64,000 bases of DNA from KBS50 sp042434095 (GCF_042434095.1 NZ_JBHLUE010000026.1:372001-436000), one strand, 5' to 3'; numbered from the stretch's first letter, positions 1-9,997 are shown. Made by a program: numbers and translations. Notes: generated by a model from the letters alone, not told the origin.

Positions 1-2058
1 CGGGGCAGCGTCAACTGCAACCGCGGGTACGAGTGGTGGCTGATGGAGCAGGCCAAGGCGCGTAACCCCAACATCAACCTGGTGGGCCTGGCCTGGGGCG
101 CGCCGGGCTGGATCGGCAACGGCAACTTCTGGTCCCAGGACTCGATCGACTATCTGCTGGCCTGGTTGAACTGCGCCGGCACCCACAACCTGACCATCAA
201 CTACCTGGGCGGCTGGAACGAGAAGGGCTACAACACCGGCTGGTACAAGAACCTGCGGTCCGCCCTGGACTCCCACGGCTACAACGCCATCAAGATCGTC
301 GCCTCCGACGACTTCGGCTGGGGCGCCGCGGACGACACCCTGCGGGACCCGGCGTTCGCCAACGCCGTGCAGGTCTTCGGCAGCCACTACGTCTGCGGCT
401 ACCGCAGCGCCCAGAGCAGCTGCCCCAGCTCCAGCAACGCGATCTCGACCGGTAAGCCGCTGTGGGCCAGCGAAAACGGGTCCGACGACTACAACGGTGG
501 GGCGCCGGCGCTGGCTCGGGGCATCAACCGCGACTACATCGACGGCAAGATGACCGGCTATATCAACTGGCCCGTCATCGCCGCCATCACCCCCAACATC
601 CCGTGGGCCACCACGGGGGTGGCGGTGGCGCAGCAACCGTGGTCCGGCAACTACTCCATCGGCAAGAACGCCTGGGTGATGGGCCAGACCACCCAGTTCA
701 CCGCGCCGGGGTGGCGCTACCTGGACTCCTCCAGCGGCTACATCGGCGGGAACCGCAACAACGGCAGCTACGTCTCGCTCAAGTCGCCGAACAACAGCGA
801 CTACAGCACCATCATCGAGACGCAGGACGCCAGCGGGGCGCAACAACTGGACTTCACCGTCACCGGCGGGCTGTCCACCGGCGCCGTGCACGTCTGGTCG
901 ACGAACGTCCGCTCCAACAACAGCGCCGACTTCTTCGTCCGCAACAGCGACATCACCCCGAACGGCGGCCGCTTCTCGCTGACCGTCCAACCCGGCTACG
1001 TCTACAGCATCACCACCACGACCGGGCAGGGCAAGGGCACGGCGGTCAGCCCCGCCCAGAGCACGCTGAAGCTGCCGTACGCCGACAACTTCGACGGCTA
1101 CGCCGTGGGCCGCGAGGCGAAGTACCTGATGGACCAGCAGGGCTCGTTCGAGGTCGTCGGCTGCGGCGGCGGGCACACCGGCAACTGCGTACGCCAGATG
1201 TCGGAGCAGGCGCCGATCTACTGGACCTCCGGCCACGCCGACCCGTACACGCTGCTCGGCGACCTGAGCTGGCGCAACTACACGGTCTCCTCCGACGTCA
1301 TGCTGGAAAAGGCCGGGTACGCGCAGCTGATCGGGCGGGGCAACACGTACAACCACCAGGGACCGCAGAACGAGAACGCCTACTACCTCCGGGTCACCGA
1401 CGGCGGCGCCTGGTCCATCCTGAGCAACAACACCAGCGGCAACTGGCGCACCCTGGCCAGCGGCAACGTCGCGGCGCTGGGCACCGGACGCTGGCACAAC
1501 CTGTCCCTCACGCTCAACAACAGCACCCTCACCGCGGCCATCGACGGCAGCACCGTGGGTTCGGCGTCCGACTCCACCTGGGTCGCCGGCCAGATCGGGT
1601 ACGGGACCGGCCAGGGCGTGACCGCCCAGTTCGACAACCTCACCGTCACCCCGGTGGGCACCGGCGGGGATCCGGGCCCGACCGGCCCGATCCGGGGCGC
1701 GGGCTCCAACCGGTGCCTCGACGTCAACGGCGCCAGCCAGGCCGACGGCGCGGTCGTGCAGATCTGGGACTGCAACGGCGGGGCCAACCAGCAGTGGACG
1801 GCCACCTCCAGCAACCAGCTCACGGTGTACGGCAACAAGTGTCTGGACGTGCCCGGCACCTCGAATGGCAGCCGCGCCCGGATCATGAGCTGCAACGGCG
1901 GCAGCAACCAGCAGTGGCGGATCAACTCCGACGGCACGATCGTCGGGGTCGGGTCGGGGCTCTGCCTGGACGTCAACGGCGCGGGGACCGCCAACGGCAG
2001 CGCCGTGCAGATCTGGACCTGCAACGGCGGCAGCAACCAGCAGTGGATCCGCGGCTGA
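1..2058 (+). CDS. Secreted GH59 galactocerebrosidase-like glycosidase with ricin-type lectin tail (5' end outside window)
   Basis: The reading frame is open from the first base, so the N-terminus and any signal peptide lie upstream. The first part matches glycoside hydrolase family 59 (beta-galactosidases acting on galactosylceramide or galactans). The general acid/base is expected at the Glu of GGWNEKGYN (about residue 74 of the fragment) and the nucleophile at the Glu of WASENG (about 158). Residues about 360-545 form a concanavalin/laminin-G-like domain. The last about 125 residues are a ricin B beta-trefoil with three QxW repeats (NQQW). It is presumably an extracellular plant or animal glycan hydrolase. 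Substrate is inferred from the family only. A very strong hairpin follows the stop. Confidence 0.85.
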   Translation, partial: RGSVNCNRGYEWWLMEQAKARNPNINLVGLAWGAPGWIGNGNFWSQDSIDYLLAWLNCAGTHNLTINYLGGWNEKGYNTGWYKNLRSALDSHGYNAIKIVASDDFGWGAADDTLRDPAFANAVQVFGSHYVCGYRSAQSSCPSSSNAISTGKPLWASENGSDDYNGGAPALARGINRDYIDGKMTGYINWPVIAAITPNIPWATTGVAVAQQPWSGNYSIGKNAWVMGQTTQFTAPGWRYLDSSSGYIGGNRNNGSYVSLKSPNNSDYSTIIETQDASGAQQLDFTVTGGLSTGAVHVWSTNVRSNNSADFFVRNSDITPNGGRFSLTVQPGYVYSITTTTGQGKGTAVSPAQSTLKLPYADNFDGYAVGREAKYLMDQQGSFEVVGCGGGHTGNCVRQMSEQAPIYWTSGHADPYTLLGDLSWRNYTVSSDVMLEKAGYAQLIGRGNTYNHQGPQNENAYYLRVTDGGAWSILSNNTSGNWRTLASGNVAALGTGRWHNLSLTLNNSTLTAAIDGSTVGSASDSTWVAGQIGYGTGQGVTAQFDNLTVTPVGTGGDPGPTGPIRGAGSNRCLDVNGASQADGAVVQIWDCNGGANQQWTATSSNQLTVYGNKCLDVPGTSNGSRARIMSCNGGSNQQWRINSDGTIVGVGSGLCLDVNGAGTANGSAVQIWTCNGGSNQQWIRG

Positions 2059-2092
2059 CCGCGCGGCTCTGATCGGGAACCGCGCGCCCGCA

Positions 2093-2130
2093 CCGGCGGC
2101 CGGCCGCTCGCCCGAGCGGCCGGCCGCCGG
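2093..2130. terminator. Strong hairpin after the GH59 gene
   Basis: A 17-bp uninterrupted GC stem (2093-2109 pairing with 2114-2130) closes a GCCC tetraloop 35 bases after the GH59 stop. There is no U tract, as is common for actinomycete terminators. It separates the GH59 gene from the serine hydrolase downstream. Confidence 0.7.
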
Positions 2131-2194
2131 CGTTACGGGTGGTTGCCGTCGGTCCTGCGGCGGCGGCCGTGGCGGCGTGCGGCAGGATGGCCGG

Positions 2195-3295
2195 GTGAAC
2201 GCCACCGTCACCGGAATGGTCGAGCCCCCCTTCGCGCCGGTCCGCGAGGTCTTCGCCGAGCTGTGCGCCAGCGGCGCCGAGACCGGCGCCGCGCTGTCGG
2301 TCATCCACCACGGCCGGCCGGTGGTCGAGCTGTACGGCGGCTCGGCCGACGCGGCCGGCGCCCGCGGCTGGGCCGCGGACACCGTGGTGAACGCCTTCTC
2401 CGTGGGCAAGCCGGTGGCCGCGCTGTGCGTGCTGGTGCTGGTGGACCGGGGCCGGCTCGACCTGGAAGACCCGGTCCGGCAGCACTGGCCGGAGTTCTCC
2501 GGCGCCGACGTGCTGGTCCGGCACCTGCTGTCGCACACCGCCGGGCTGCCCGCCTTCCCGGTGCCCCGGCCCGCCGAGGCGTTCGCCGACTGGGACGTGC
2601 TCTGCGCCGACCTGGCCGCCACCGCCCCGGAGTGGCCGCCCGGCACGGCCGCCGCCGAGCACGCGCTGACGTACGGGCACCTGGTCGGCGAACTGGTCCG
2701 CCGGGTGGACGGCCGGTCGGTCGGCCGGTTCCTGGCCGAGGAGATCGCCGGGCCGTGGCGGCTGGACCTCGGCTTCGGGCTCGACGCCGAGGACCAGCGG
2801 CGCTGCGCCGAGCTGGAGTACGGCGACCCGGACTGGCCCCGCCGGATGATCGGCGCTCCCGGCTCACCCCGCCGGCGGATGGTCGGCAACCCGGCCGGTT
2901 ACCTCGCGCTGGACGTCCTCAACGGGTCGCTCTGGCGCGGTGCCGAGGTCCCGGCGGTGAACCTGCACACCACGGCCACCGGGCTGGCGCGGTTCTACGC
3001 CGGCCTGCTCGCCGGCGGCGTCCTGGACGGCGTGCGGCTGCTGCGGCCGGAGACGGTGGCCGAGGCCGTCCGGGTCCGGTACGACGGCCCGGACCTGCTG
3101 CTGGGCCGCCGCGTCCAATGGACGCTCGGGATGCAGGTGGAGGACGACGGCACCTGGGGGATGGGCGGTCTCGGCGGCAACGTCGGGTACGCCGACCCGC
3201 GCCGTGCCTTCACCTTCGGCTACGTCACCCGCCGGCTGGGCGACTTCGACCGGGTGGACGCGCTGGTCAAGGTGGTCGAGCGGCTCACCGGCTGA
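2195..3295 (+). CDS. Beta-lactamase-fold serine hydrolase (class C / EstB-like)
   Basis: This 366-residue cytoplasmic protein belongs to the beta-lactamase-related / family VIII esterase group. The SxxK active-site motif is SVGK (Ser69, Lys72). The second catalytic element is the Tyr of TYGH (Tyr160), a Y-x-H variant of the usual Y-x-N. There is no signal peptide, so an esterase or peptidase role is likelier than antibiotic resistance. I chose the GTG at 2195 because a -10-like CAGGAT sits 6 bases before it, the leaderless arrangement seen elsewhere in the window. A GTG 18 bases upstream (2177) is the alternative. Substrate unknown. Confidence 0.85.
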   Translation: MNATVTGMVEPPFAPVREVFAELCASGAETGAALSVIHHGRPVVELYGGSADAAGARGWAADTVVNAFSVGKPVAALCVLVLVDRGRLDLEDPVRQHWPEFSGADVLVRHLLSHTAGLPAFPVPRPAEAFADWDVLCADLAATAPEWPPGTAAAEHALTYGHLVGELVRRVDGRSVGRFLAEEIAGPWRLDLGFGLDAEDQRRCAELEYGDPDWPRRMIGAPGSPRRRMVGNPAGYLALDVLNGSLWRGAEVPAVNLHTTATGLARFYAGLLAGGVLDGVRLLRPETVAEAVRVRYDGPDLLLGRRVQWTLGMQVEDDGTWGMGGLGGNVGYADPRRAFTFGYVTRRLGDFDRVDALVKVVERLTG

Positions 3296-3409
3296 CCGTC
3301 TGTCGGTTGCCGTGGGCGCGGCGACGAGGCGGGACAAGGGATCCGATCGTGAAACCGAGCACCGCCCCGATCAGCGCCGCCGGTAGGCACCGGGCGGGTA
3401 CGGCGGAAC

Positions 3410-3434
3410 GCCCGGCGGTGCTGAGCCGCCGGGC
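3410..3434. terminator. Bidirectional hairpin between convergent genes
   Basis: A 9-bp GC stem (3410-3418 / 3426-3434) with a 7-base loop lies between the ends of the serine hydrolase and the lectin gene, so it can stop transcription from both sides. Confidence 0.5.
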
Positions 3435-3464
3435 GCGCCGCCGGACGGATCCGGCCGTCGTGGG

Positions 3465-4100
3465 TCAGAAGCCGTTCACCCAGATCTGCGCCGGTGTGCC
3501 GTTGCACCGGAAGAGCTGGACCGCCAGGCCGGCCTGCCCGGAGGCGCCGGGCACGTCGACGCAGAACCCGCTGTCGCTGAAGTGGATCCGCGACTCGATC
3601 TTGGCAACGGCAGGCAACGAGGTACCGATGTTGAACTCCTGGTTGCTGATCCGGGAGCAGGGCCACTGGATCACTGCGCCGCCGTTGACCAGGTCGGTGG
3701 CGTTGAGGCAGAGGCCGCTGAGTTGGTTGAGGAACGTGTAGTGGTTGGTGCCGACCCTGGTGAACTGCCACCCCTGGGCCAGGCTCTCGTTGCCGGTGAA
3801 CGCGCACGGCGCCTGCACGATCTGCACGCCGGGCGCGGTGGACTGGCCCGAGGGCTCCAGACACAGCCCATTGCCGCTGTTCTTGATCTCGTGGAACGAA
3901 CCGCCGAGGTACACCACCGGTGCGGCCGCCGCCGACCGCGCGCCCGCCGCCGCGGTCGACGCGGGCTGCGCGCCGGCCGGCACGGCCAGGCCGGCCACCG
4001 CCACGCCCGCCAGCAGCGTCGCGGCGATCAGGCGACCGGGGCGGCTACGGATGGCCCGTCGTAGCCGCGAGGCGAGCACGAGTGACAGGTTCGAATTCAT
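3465..4100 (-). CDS. Secreted ricin-type beta-trefoil lectin domain protein
   Basis: This is a 211-residue protein. The N-terminus has basic residues, a hydrophobic stretch (LIAATLLAGVAVAGLAV) and an Ala-rich cleavage region near residue 40, a Sec signal peptide. The rest, about residues 70-211, is a single beta-trefoil carbohydrate-binding domain with motifs such as GLCLEPSGQ, GLCLNATD and GFCVDVPG and the final Q-x-W (AQIWVNGF). No catalytic domain is attached. The start is supported by GGGGGA seven bases upstream of the ATG at 4100. It is divergent from the SARP regulator, with 117 bases between the two starts. Regulation by that regulator is possible but unproven. The bound sugar is unknown. 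Confidence 0.85.
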   Translation of the reverse strand: MNSNLSLVLASRLRRAIRSRPGRLIAATLLAGVAVAGLAVPAGAQPASTAAAGARSAAAAPVVYLGGSFHEIKNSGNGLCLEPSGQSTAPGVQIVQAPCAFTGNESLAQGWQFTRVGTNHYTFLNQLSGLCLNATDLVNGGAVIQWPCSRISNQEFNIGTSLPAVAKIESRIHFSDSGFCVDVPGASGQAGLAVQLFRCNGTPAQIWVNGF

Positions 4101-4217
4101 TTTCGGTCCCCCAGTTCTGTCGGGTGCTGGACGGTGACAGCGTGTGCCGACCCTGTGGACGGATACGTTGCATCGTTGTTGACGGAGTGCGTCGCGGCGG
4201 CCAGTTGAGGGGTTGGC

Positions 4218-7096
4218 GTGCTGCAATTGCTCGGGCCGGTGGAGCTGGCGGGTGCGGTGGACCCGCCGGCCTGGTCGCCGCGGCAGCGTCTGGTCCTCGC
4301 GGCGCTGGCCGTCGACGCCGGCCGTCCGGTGCCGGTGGCGCACCTCGTGGATCGCGTGTGGGGCACCGAGCCGCCGCCGGAGGCGCACCGCACGCTCCAG
4401 GCGTACATAGCCCGCTGTCGGCGCCATCTCGCCGGCACGCCGGTGGCGCCCGGAAGCTTCGCGCGGATCGAACGCCGTGCCGGCGGATACCAGCTTCAGG
4501 CCGAGCCGGACCGGATCGACCTGCACCGGTTCCGGCACCTCGTCGTCATGGCACGGGAGGTGTCCTGCCCTCCGCCGAGAAGGATCGAGCTGCTCCGCGA
4601 GGCGACCGGGCTCTGGCGGGGCCAACCGCTCGCCGGCCTGTCCGGCGGCTGGGTGGAGCGCACCCGCCATGCATGGCGGCAGGAGCAGATCACCGCCGTG
4701 GTGGCCTGGGCCGAGGCCGAACTGACGGCCGGCGATCCGCGGGCCGTGCTGGGCGCGGTTACCGACCTAGCCAGCGAAAACCCCTGGTGCGAGCCGCTGC
4801 TCGCCGTGCTCATCAGGATCCTGGGCCGGTTGGGCCGGACCGCGGAGGCCCTGCGGACGTTCCAGGAGGTCCGGCACCGGCTCGCCGACGAGCTCGGTGT
4901 CGACCCCGGGACCGAGTTGCGGGACGCCCACCAAGCCGTGCTGCGGGGCGAGGTCGGCCGCGGGGTAGACACCAGCCCGCCGGCGACCGCCGCCGCCGCA
5001 ACCGTAGAGGTCAACCCGGTGCGCGACGTCGACGCGGTCGCGCGGCCCGGTCCAGTGCCGGCGCAGCTGCCGCTGAACCTGGGCGTTTTCGCCGGACGTA
5101 CCCGCGAGATCGCTGCGCTGGACCGCCGGCTGCCGACCGCATCTGCTGAGACGGCGCTGGTGGTGCTGTCCGGCACCGCCGGCATCGGCAAGTCCGCCCT
5201 CGCCGTACGGTGGGCGCACCGGGTCGCGGAGCGCTTCCCGGACGGCCAACTGTTCGTGAACCTGCGAGCCTTCGGTCCCGAACCGCACGGAGTGGAACCG
5301 ACCGAGGCCATCCGCCGGTTCCTCGACGCCCTCGGCGTGCCACCGGACCGGATACCCGGCGGTGACCTGGACGCGCAGTCGGCCGTGTACCGGAGCGCGA
5401 TGGCGGGCCGGCGGATGCTCGTCGTGCTCGACAACGCCGGCGAGGCCGAGCAGGTCCGGCCACTGTTGCCGGGCGCACCGGGCAGCCTTGTGCTGGTCAC
5501 GAGCCGGAACCAGCTCACCGGCCTGCTCGCCCGGGACGGCGGTCACTTGATCACGCTCGACCCGCTGCCACCGGACGAGGCCACCGAACTGCTCGGCCGT
5601 CGACTCGGCGCGCAACGCGTCGCCGCCGAGCCCCGAGCGGTACGTGAACTCGTCGCCGGCTGCGGCCGGCTGCCGCTCGCGCTCGCGATCGTGGCGGCGC
5701 GCGCGGCCACCCGGCCCGACCGGCCTCTGGCCGAGGTGGTGGGATCGCTGCGCGACGGGGGCACCCGGCTGGACGCGCTGACCGACGTGGCCGACCCGAG
5801 CCTCGACGTCAGGGCCGGTTCTCCTGGTCGTACCGGGCCCTCACCCCGCCGGCCGCCCGGCTGTTCCGGCTGCTGGGCTTGCATCTCGGTCCCGAGTTCT
5901 CGCTCGCGGCCGCCGCCAGCATCGCCGGAGCGCCCGCCGCGTCGGTGCGGATGCTGCTGGACCGTCTCGTGGGTGCCAACCTGCTGACCGAACCCGTACC
6001 GGGCTGGTACGCGCTGCACGACCTGCTGCACGCGTACGCCGGCGACCTGGCCGTCGAGACGGACGACGCGTCGTCCCGTGCGGCGACCACCAGCCGGATG
6101 CTGGACCACTATCTGCATACCGCGCACGCCGCCGACCGGCTGCTCTACCCGGCCCGGGCACCGCTGCCGATCGGTCGGGCCGAGGCCGGTGTCACGCTCT
6201 CCCCACCCACCGACCAGCGTGCGGCGCTGGCCTTCCTGGACACCCACCGTGCCATCCTGGTGGCCGCCGTGCGGCACGCGGCGGCCCTCGGGCTCGATGC
6301 CCACGCCGCCCGGCTCGGCGCGACGGTCGCGGACTATCTCGACCGGCTCGGACACTGGCCCGAGCTGGTCCGGGTGCAGACCACCGCGGCGACAGCCGCG
6401 AACCGCCTCGGCGACCTGCCCGCCGAGGCGGAAGCCGTACGGCTGCTCGCCCGCGCCTACCACCGGATGGGGCGCTTCGACCAGGCCCTGTTGCACCTGC
6501 GGCGCGCCCTCGACCTCGCCACCCGCGGCGGCGACCTGGCCCTGCTGGCCAGGACCCAGCACAACCTGGCCATGCTGTGGGACGCGCAGGGCCAGCCCTC
6601 CCAGGCCCTCCATCACGTCGGCCGGGCCCTCGAGCTGTACCGGAGGGCGGGCGACCAGCGGGGTCAGGCACTCGCGCTCAACGGCGTGGGCTGGTGCCAG
6701 ACCCGCCTCGGGGACCACGCCGCGGCGCTCACGGCCTGCGGTCAGGCGCTGGTGCTGCTGCGGACCCTGGACGACCGACCCGGCCAGGCCGACGCGTGGG
6801 ACAGCCTCGGGCAGATCCACCACCACCTCGGCCATTACGAAGCGGCGGTCGAACACTATCTGCATGCCGTCCGGCTGTGCCGGGACCTCGGGCACCGCTA
6901 CCGGGAGGCCGACACCCTGAGCCGGCTGGCCGAGTCCCACCAGGCCGCCGGCGAGACCGACGCGGCCCAAGGGGCCTGGCAACGGGCGCTGGTCATCCTC
7001 ACCGAGCTGGAGCACTCGGACGCCGCGCACGTCCGTGCCCGGCTTGCCGCGGCCGCCGGGCAGGACCTCAGCGCGGCATCGGCCGACGCCACCTAG
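4218..7096 (+). pseudogene. SARP/AfsR-type BTAD-NB-ARC-TPR regulator, interrupted by a one-base frameshift
   Basis: The first frame, from the GTG at 4218 (GAGGGG seven bases upstream), gives an OmpR-like DNA-binding domain (residues about 1-90), a BTAD domain (about 95-240) and an NB-ARC ATPase with Walker A GTAGIGKS, Walker B MLVVLDNA and GRLPLAL. Near 5817 the frame is lost: GCC-GG-TTC reads two bases where three are needed. The protein resumes in another frame (FSWSYRALTPPAARLFRLLG) through winged-helix and TPR repeats to 7096. With the base restored it would be about 959 residues, normal for AfsR-like activators of antibiotic or secondary-metabolite genes. The downstream frame is clean, so this is a recent mutation, a sequencing error or, less likely, programmed frameshifting. 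Confidence 0.8.
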
Positions 7097-7100
7097 CCGG

Positions 7101-7481
7101 TCAAGGTCTCTGGCCGCCAGCGCCCTCCGGGGAGGGCTGGTCCTTGGTGCGGTGCAGCAGCCAGTCACGGTCGGTACGGATCAGCGCGTACCGCCCCGGC
7201 GCCTCCTGGCCGTGCAGGGTGAACAGCAGCCGGCGCTCGGTGCGGTCGTGCTCCTCCCACCAGCCGATGTCCGCGATCGACTTGTCCGCGTCGGTGTAGG
7301 TGAGATGGTCGAGGGCGTGGTCGGCCACCTCGACGGCCAGCCGGTTGCGGGCCGGGTCGTCGGGCAGCCCCCGGGGCAGCGCCCAGGAACGGAGCACCCC
7401 GTCCTCCTCCAGCCGGAGGTCGAAGTGGTGCGTGGGTCGCCGGTGCTCGTGCAGGACGAACGACGGCCGCCGCGGGGTCAC
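7101..7481 (-). CDS. Stand-alone LigD-type 3'-phosphoesterase domain protein
   Basis: This 126-residue protein resembles the N-terminal 3'-phosphoesterase module of the NHEJ ligase LigD, which trims 3'-phosphate or ribonucleotide ends during double-strand break repair. Diagnostic features are SFVLHEHRRPTHHFDLRLEE near the start (His and Asp metal-site candidates), LRSWALPRG, and a C-terminal DWLLHRTKD. It lacks the polymerase and ligase domains and is shorter than the usual PE domain; the central PEGxYG-type segment is replaced by DADKSIADIGWWEEH. The start is a GTG at 7481. It is convergent with the SARP gene (4 bases between stops). A repair role is inferred from the family. Confidence 0.75.
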   Translation of the reverse strand: MTPRRPSFVLHEHRRPTHHFDLRLEEDGVLRSWALPRGLPDDPARNRLAVEVADHALDHLTYTDADKSIADIGWWEEHDRTERRLLFTLHGQEAPGRYALIRTDRDWLLHRTKDQPSPEGAGGQRP

Positions 7482-7579
7482 GACGGTCCGGGCCGGGCTC
7501 CGGTGAACAGGGCCAGTTCCACCCCCGGATCGTAGCGCCGGACCGATGCCCGGCACGCCCTGTCCGACCCGGACCGGCA

Positions 7580-9034
7580 TCAGGCCCGCCGGTCGGCGAG
7601 GCGGTCGGCGGCGGTCTCGGCGCCGGCCGCCGGGTCGGCCTCGTCCACCGGCGGACGCGCGCGGACCAGCGCGAAGGCGACCGCGGCGAGGGCGGCCACC
7701 GCGGCCGGGGCGGCCCAGGCCGGGTACGGGGTGCCGGTGGCCGGGCCGGGGATGCCGGTGGTGGCGGCCGCGGCCAGCAGGATGAGGGCGGTGCCGATCG
7801 CCGTACCGATCTGGGCGCTGGTGTTGTTCACCCCGGACGCCGTGGCGCGCCACCGCTCGGCCACCGCCGTACCCATCGACGTGGCCGCCACCGAGGACAG
7901 CCCCAGGCCGAGCCCGGCCACCCCCATGCCGGCGGCGACCAGCGGCGTCCAGGCCGGGCGCAGCAGCGGGGCGGCGACGCCCACACCGATCAGACCCAGG
8001 CCCGCGGCGGTGACCCGCTGCGGCGGCAGCCGCGTCATGAGCCGTGCGGCCGCGGCCGAGCCGGCGATCACCAGCACGCTCAGCGGCAGGAAGGTCACGG
8101 CGGCCCGGATCGGGGGGTAGCCGAGGGTGTTCTGCAGGTAGAGCGTGATGAGGGCCGCGACGCCGCTGGTCGTGGCGGTGTTCAGGAAGGCGCCGACGGT
8201 GCCGTGCCGGACCTGCGGCCGCCGCAGCAGCGGCGGGGGCAGCAGCGGCGCGGCCGATCGGCGGTCGGTCAGGGCGAAGAGCACGCCGGTCAGGGCCGCC
8301 GTACACAGGACCAGGACCGCGGCGAACCGGTGCGTCGCCTCGGTGAGCAGGGTGGCGCCGACCACCACGAGCATGACCGAGGCGGTGAGCAGGGCCGAGC
8401 CGACCAGGTTCAACCCGCCGGCCGCCCGCGCCGTGGCGCCGGCCGGCACCAGGGCGCCGACCAACGCGGCCAGCACGGCGCTGACGGCGAGCAGGGCCCA
8501 GAAGACGGTACGCCAGCTGCCGACCGCCGAGACGAGCCCACCGACGAGGAAACCGCTCGCGCCGGCCGCCGCGCCGGCGGCGCTCCAGGCCGCCACCGCG
8601 CGCGCCCGGGCCCGGCCGGCGCCCGTCACCGTGACCAGGATGGTGAGCGCCGAGGGCACCGCCGCCGCGGCGCCGGCGCCCTGCACACAGCGCGCCGCGG
8701 TCAACATCAGCGTCGAGGTGGCCGTCGCGGCCAGCAGTGAGCCGGCGGCGAACACGGCGAGGCTGCCGAGGATGCACCGGCGGTGGCCCAGCCGGTCGCC
8801 CAGCCGGGCGCCGAACATCAGCAGGCCGCCGAAGACCATCGCGTACCCGGTCGCCACCAGCGTGCTGTCGGCCGGCGTGCCACCGACGTCGGCCAGCATC
8901 CGGGGCAGCGTGGTCACCACCACGGTGACCGCCATGACGTCGACGAACTGCACCAGGCACAGCGCGGCCACCACGGCCCACGTGCTGGACCGCGGCGTGG
9001 TGGCGGGGGTGGCGGGACTCGTCGCGGGGGCCAT
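7580..9034 (-). CDS. MFS drug exporter, DHA2 (EmrB/QacA) type, 14 TM
   Basis: This 484-residue integral membrane protein has about 14 hydrophobic segments and the DHA2 signatures: QFVDVMAVTVVVTTLPRML in TM1 and the motif A loop GARLGDRLGHRR between TM2 and TM3. The family exports drugs or metabolites by proton antiport. The ATG at 9034 is preceded by CAGAAT and seven bases, so a leaderless transcript is plausible. It lies downstream of the EEP-family gene on the same strand (129-base gap). No adjacent dedicated regulator is seen, so the substrate cannot be inferred. Confidence 0.88.
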   Translation of the reverse strand: MAPATSPATPATTPRSSTWAVVAALCLVQFVDVMAVTVVVTTLPRMLADVGGTPADSTLVATGYAMVFGGLLMFGARLGDRLGHRRCILGSLAVFAAGSLLAATATSTLMLTAARCVQGAGAAAAVPSALTILVTVTGAGRARARAVAAWSAAGAAAGASGFLVGGLVSAVGSWRTVFWALLAVSAVLAALVGALVPAGATARAAGGLNLVGSALLTASVMLVVVGATLLTEATHRFAAVLVLCTAALTGVLFALTDRRSAAPLLPPPLLRRPQVRHGTVGAFLNTATTSGVAALITLYLQNTLGYPPIRAAVTFLPLSVLVIAGSAAAARLMTRLPPQRVTAAGLGLIGVGVAAPLLRPAWTPLVAAGMGVAGLGLGLSSVAATSMGTAVAERWRATASGVNNTSAQIGTAIGTALILLAAAATTGIPGPATGTPYPAWAAPAAVAALAAVAFALVRARPPVDEADPAAGAETAADRLADRRA

Positions 9035-9163
9035 CGGGCCGATTCTGCGCGATGACCGTCACCGGCACCACTCGGTGGGCCGGCCGCGGGCCCGGTCCTC
9101 GCGGCCGGACTCCCGGCTGGCGGGAGGCCCCCGATCGGGGCACGCGACCCCCGGCCGGGCGGC

Positions 9164-9997
9164 CTACCCGCCCGGGTCGGCGGTCAGGTCCAGGTCGGCC
9201 AGGAGCCCGAAGTGGTCGCTGAGCCACACGCCCTCGACCGCCCGGTCACCGACGAGGCGGGCGGCGACGATCCGCGGCCCGCCGTCCGGTCGGGGGGCCG
9301 GGAGGCGACCGACCAGCACATAGTCGATGCGCCACCGGACGGGCCGCCCGATGGTCTGCCGCATCTCGGCCGCCGCGGTCGGGTTCCTCGCCGACCAGGT
9401 GTGACCCGGGCCGCGACCGGCCACTGCCCACGCGTCCTGGAAGCCGGCGCCGGATCCGGCGAGCGCCGGCGAGCCGCACAGACGACGGATGCCGGCCTCC
9501 CCGGGCCGGGCGTTGAGGTCCCCGGCCACGATGGTCGGCAACCTGCCCCGGTGCCGCTGGTCGATCTCGGTGATCTGCTCGGCCTGCCGCTCCCGGGCCG
9601 CTGCCGCCTCCGGCTGCCAGGGGGTGGTGGGCGCCACGAGAAGCAGACGGCCCGCCGGAACGTCGACCGCCACGGCGAGGGTCCACCAGTGAGCGCCGGC
9701 CGGGTGCTCCTCGCGTACCTCGACCACCCGGTGCGGCCAGCGGGTGGCCACAGCGGTCCCGCCGTACCGCTCGGTGCCCGGCGGCGGATCACCGAGCACC
9801 CCGGTCTGGTGGGTGGTGTGCCGCAGCCCGGTGCCCGCCAGAAGCGCGACCAGTTGCCCGCCGCGCCGGGGATCGCAGACCTCCTGGAGGCAGACCAGAT
9901 CCGGCTCGAGCGCGCGCACCGTCCGGTTCAGCAGGTCGGTCCGCCGAGGATCCCCCGCGTCGTGGTAGACGTTCCAGGTCAGCACGCGCAGGCGCAT
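9164..9997 (-). CDS. Endonuclease/exonuclease/phosphatase (EEP) family hydrolase
   Basis: This 277-residue protein has all the metal-dependent EEP motifs in order: LTWNVYHD (Asn9), LVCLQEV (Glu39), IVAGDLNARPG, WRIDYVLV and the C-terminal SDHFGLLADL with the catalytic Asp-His. EEP enzymes hydrolyse phosphodiesters in nucleic acids, lipids or inositol phosphates. No signal peptide is present. The -10 box TAGGCT (10004-10009, minus strand) ends six bases before the ATG, so the mRNA is probably leaderless. Substrate unknown. Confidence 0.85.
   Translation of the reverse strand: MRLRVLTWNVYHDAGDPRRTDLLNRTVRALEPDLVCLQEVCDPRRGGQLVALLAGTGLRHTTHQTGVLGDPPPGTERYGGTAVATRWPHRVVEVREEHPAGAHWWTLAVAVDVPAGRLLLVAPTTPWQPEAAAARERQAEQITEIDQRHRGRLPTIVAGDLNARPGEAGIRRLCGSPALAGSGAGFQDAWAVAGRGPGHTWSARNPTAAAEMRQTIGRPVRWRIDYVLVGRLPAPRPDGGPRIVAARLVGDRAVEGVWLSDHFGLLADLDLTADPGG

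Noticed and set aside
1383..2093. Long open frames antisense to the ricin domain and similar frames opposite most genes
   Set aside because: High GC leaves antisense frames open; they show no domain, no RBS and poor codon use, and mirror a clear gene on the other strand.
2093..2130. Long inverted repeat considered as an insertion-sequence end
   Set aside because: No transposase, direct repeat or partner end nearby; position right after a stop codon fits a terminator.
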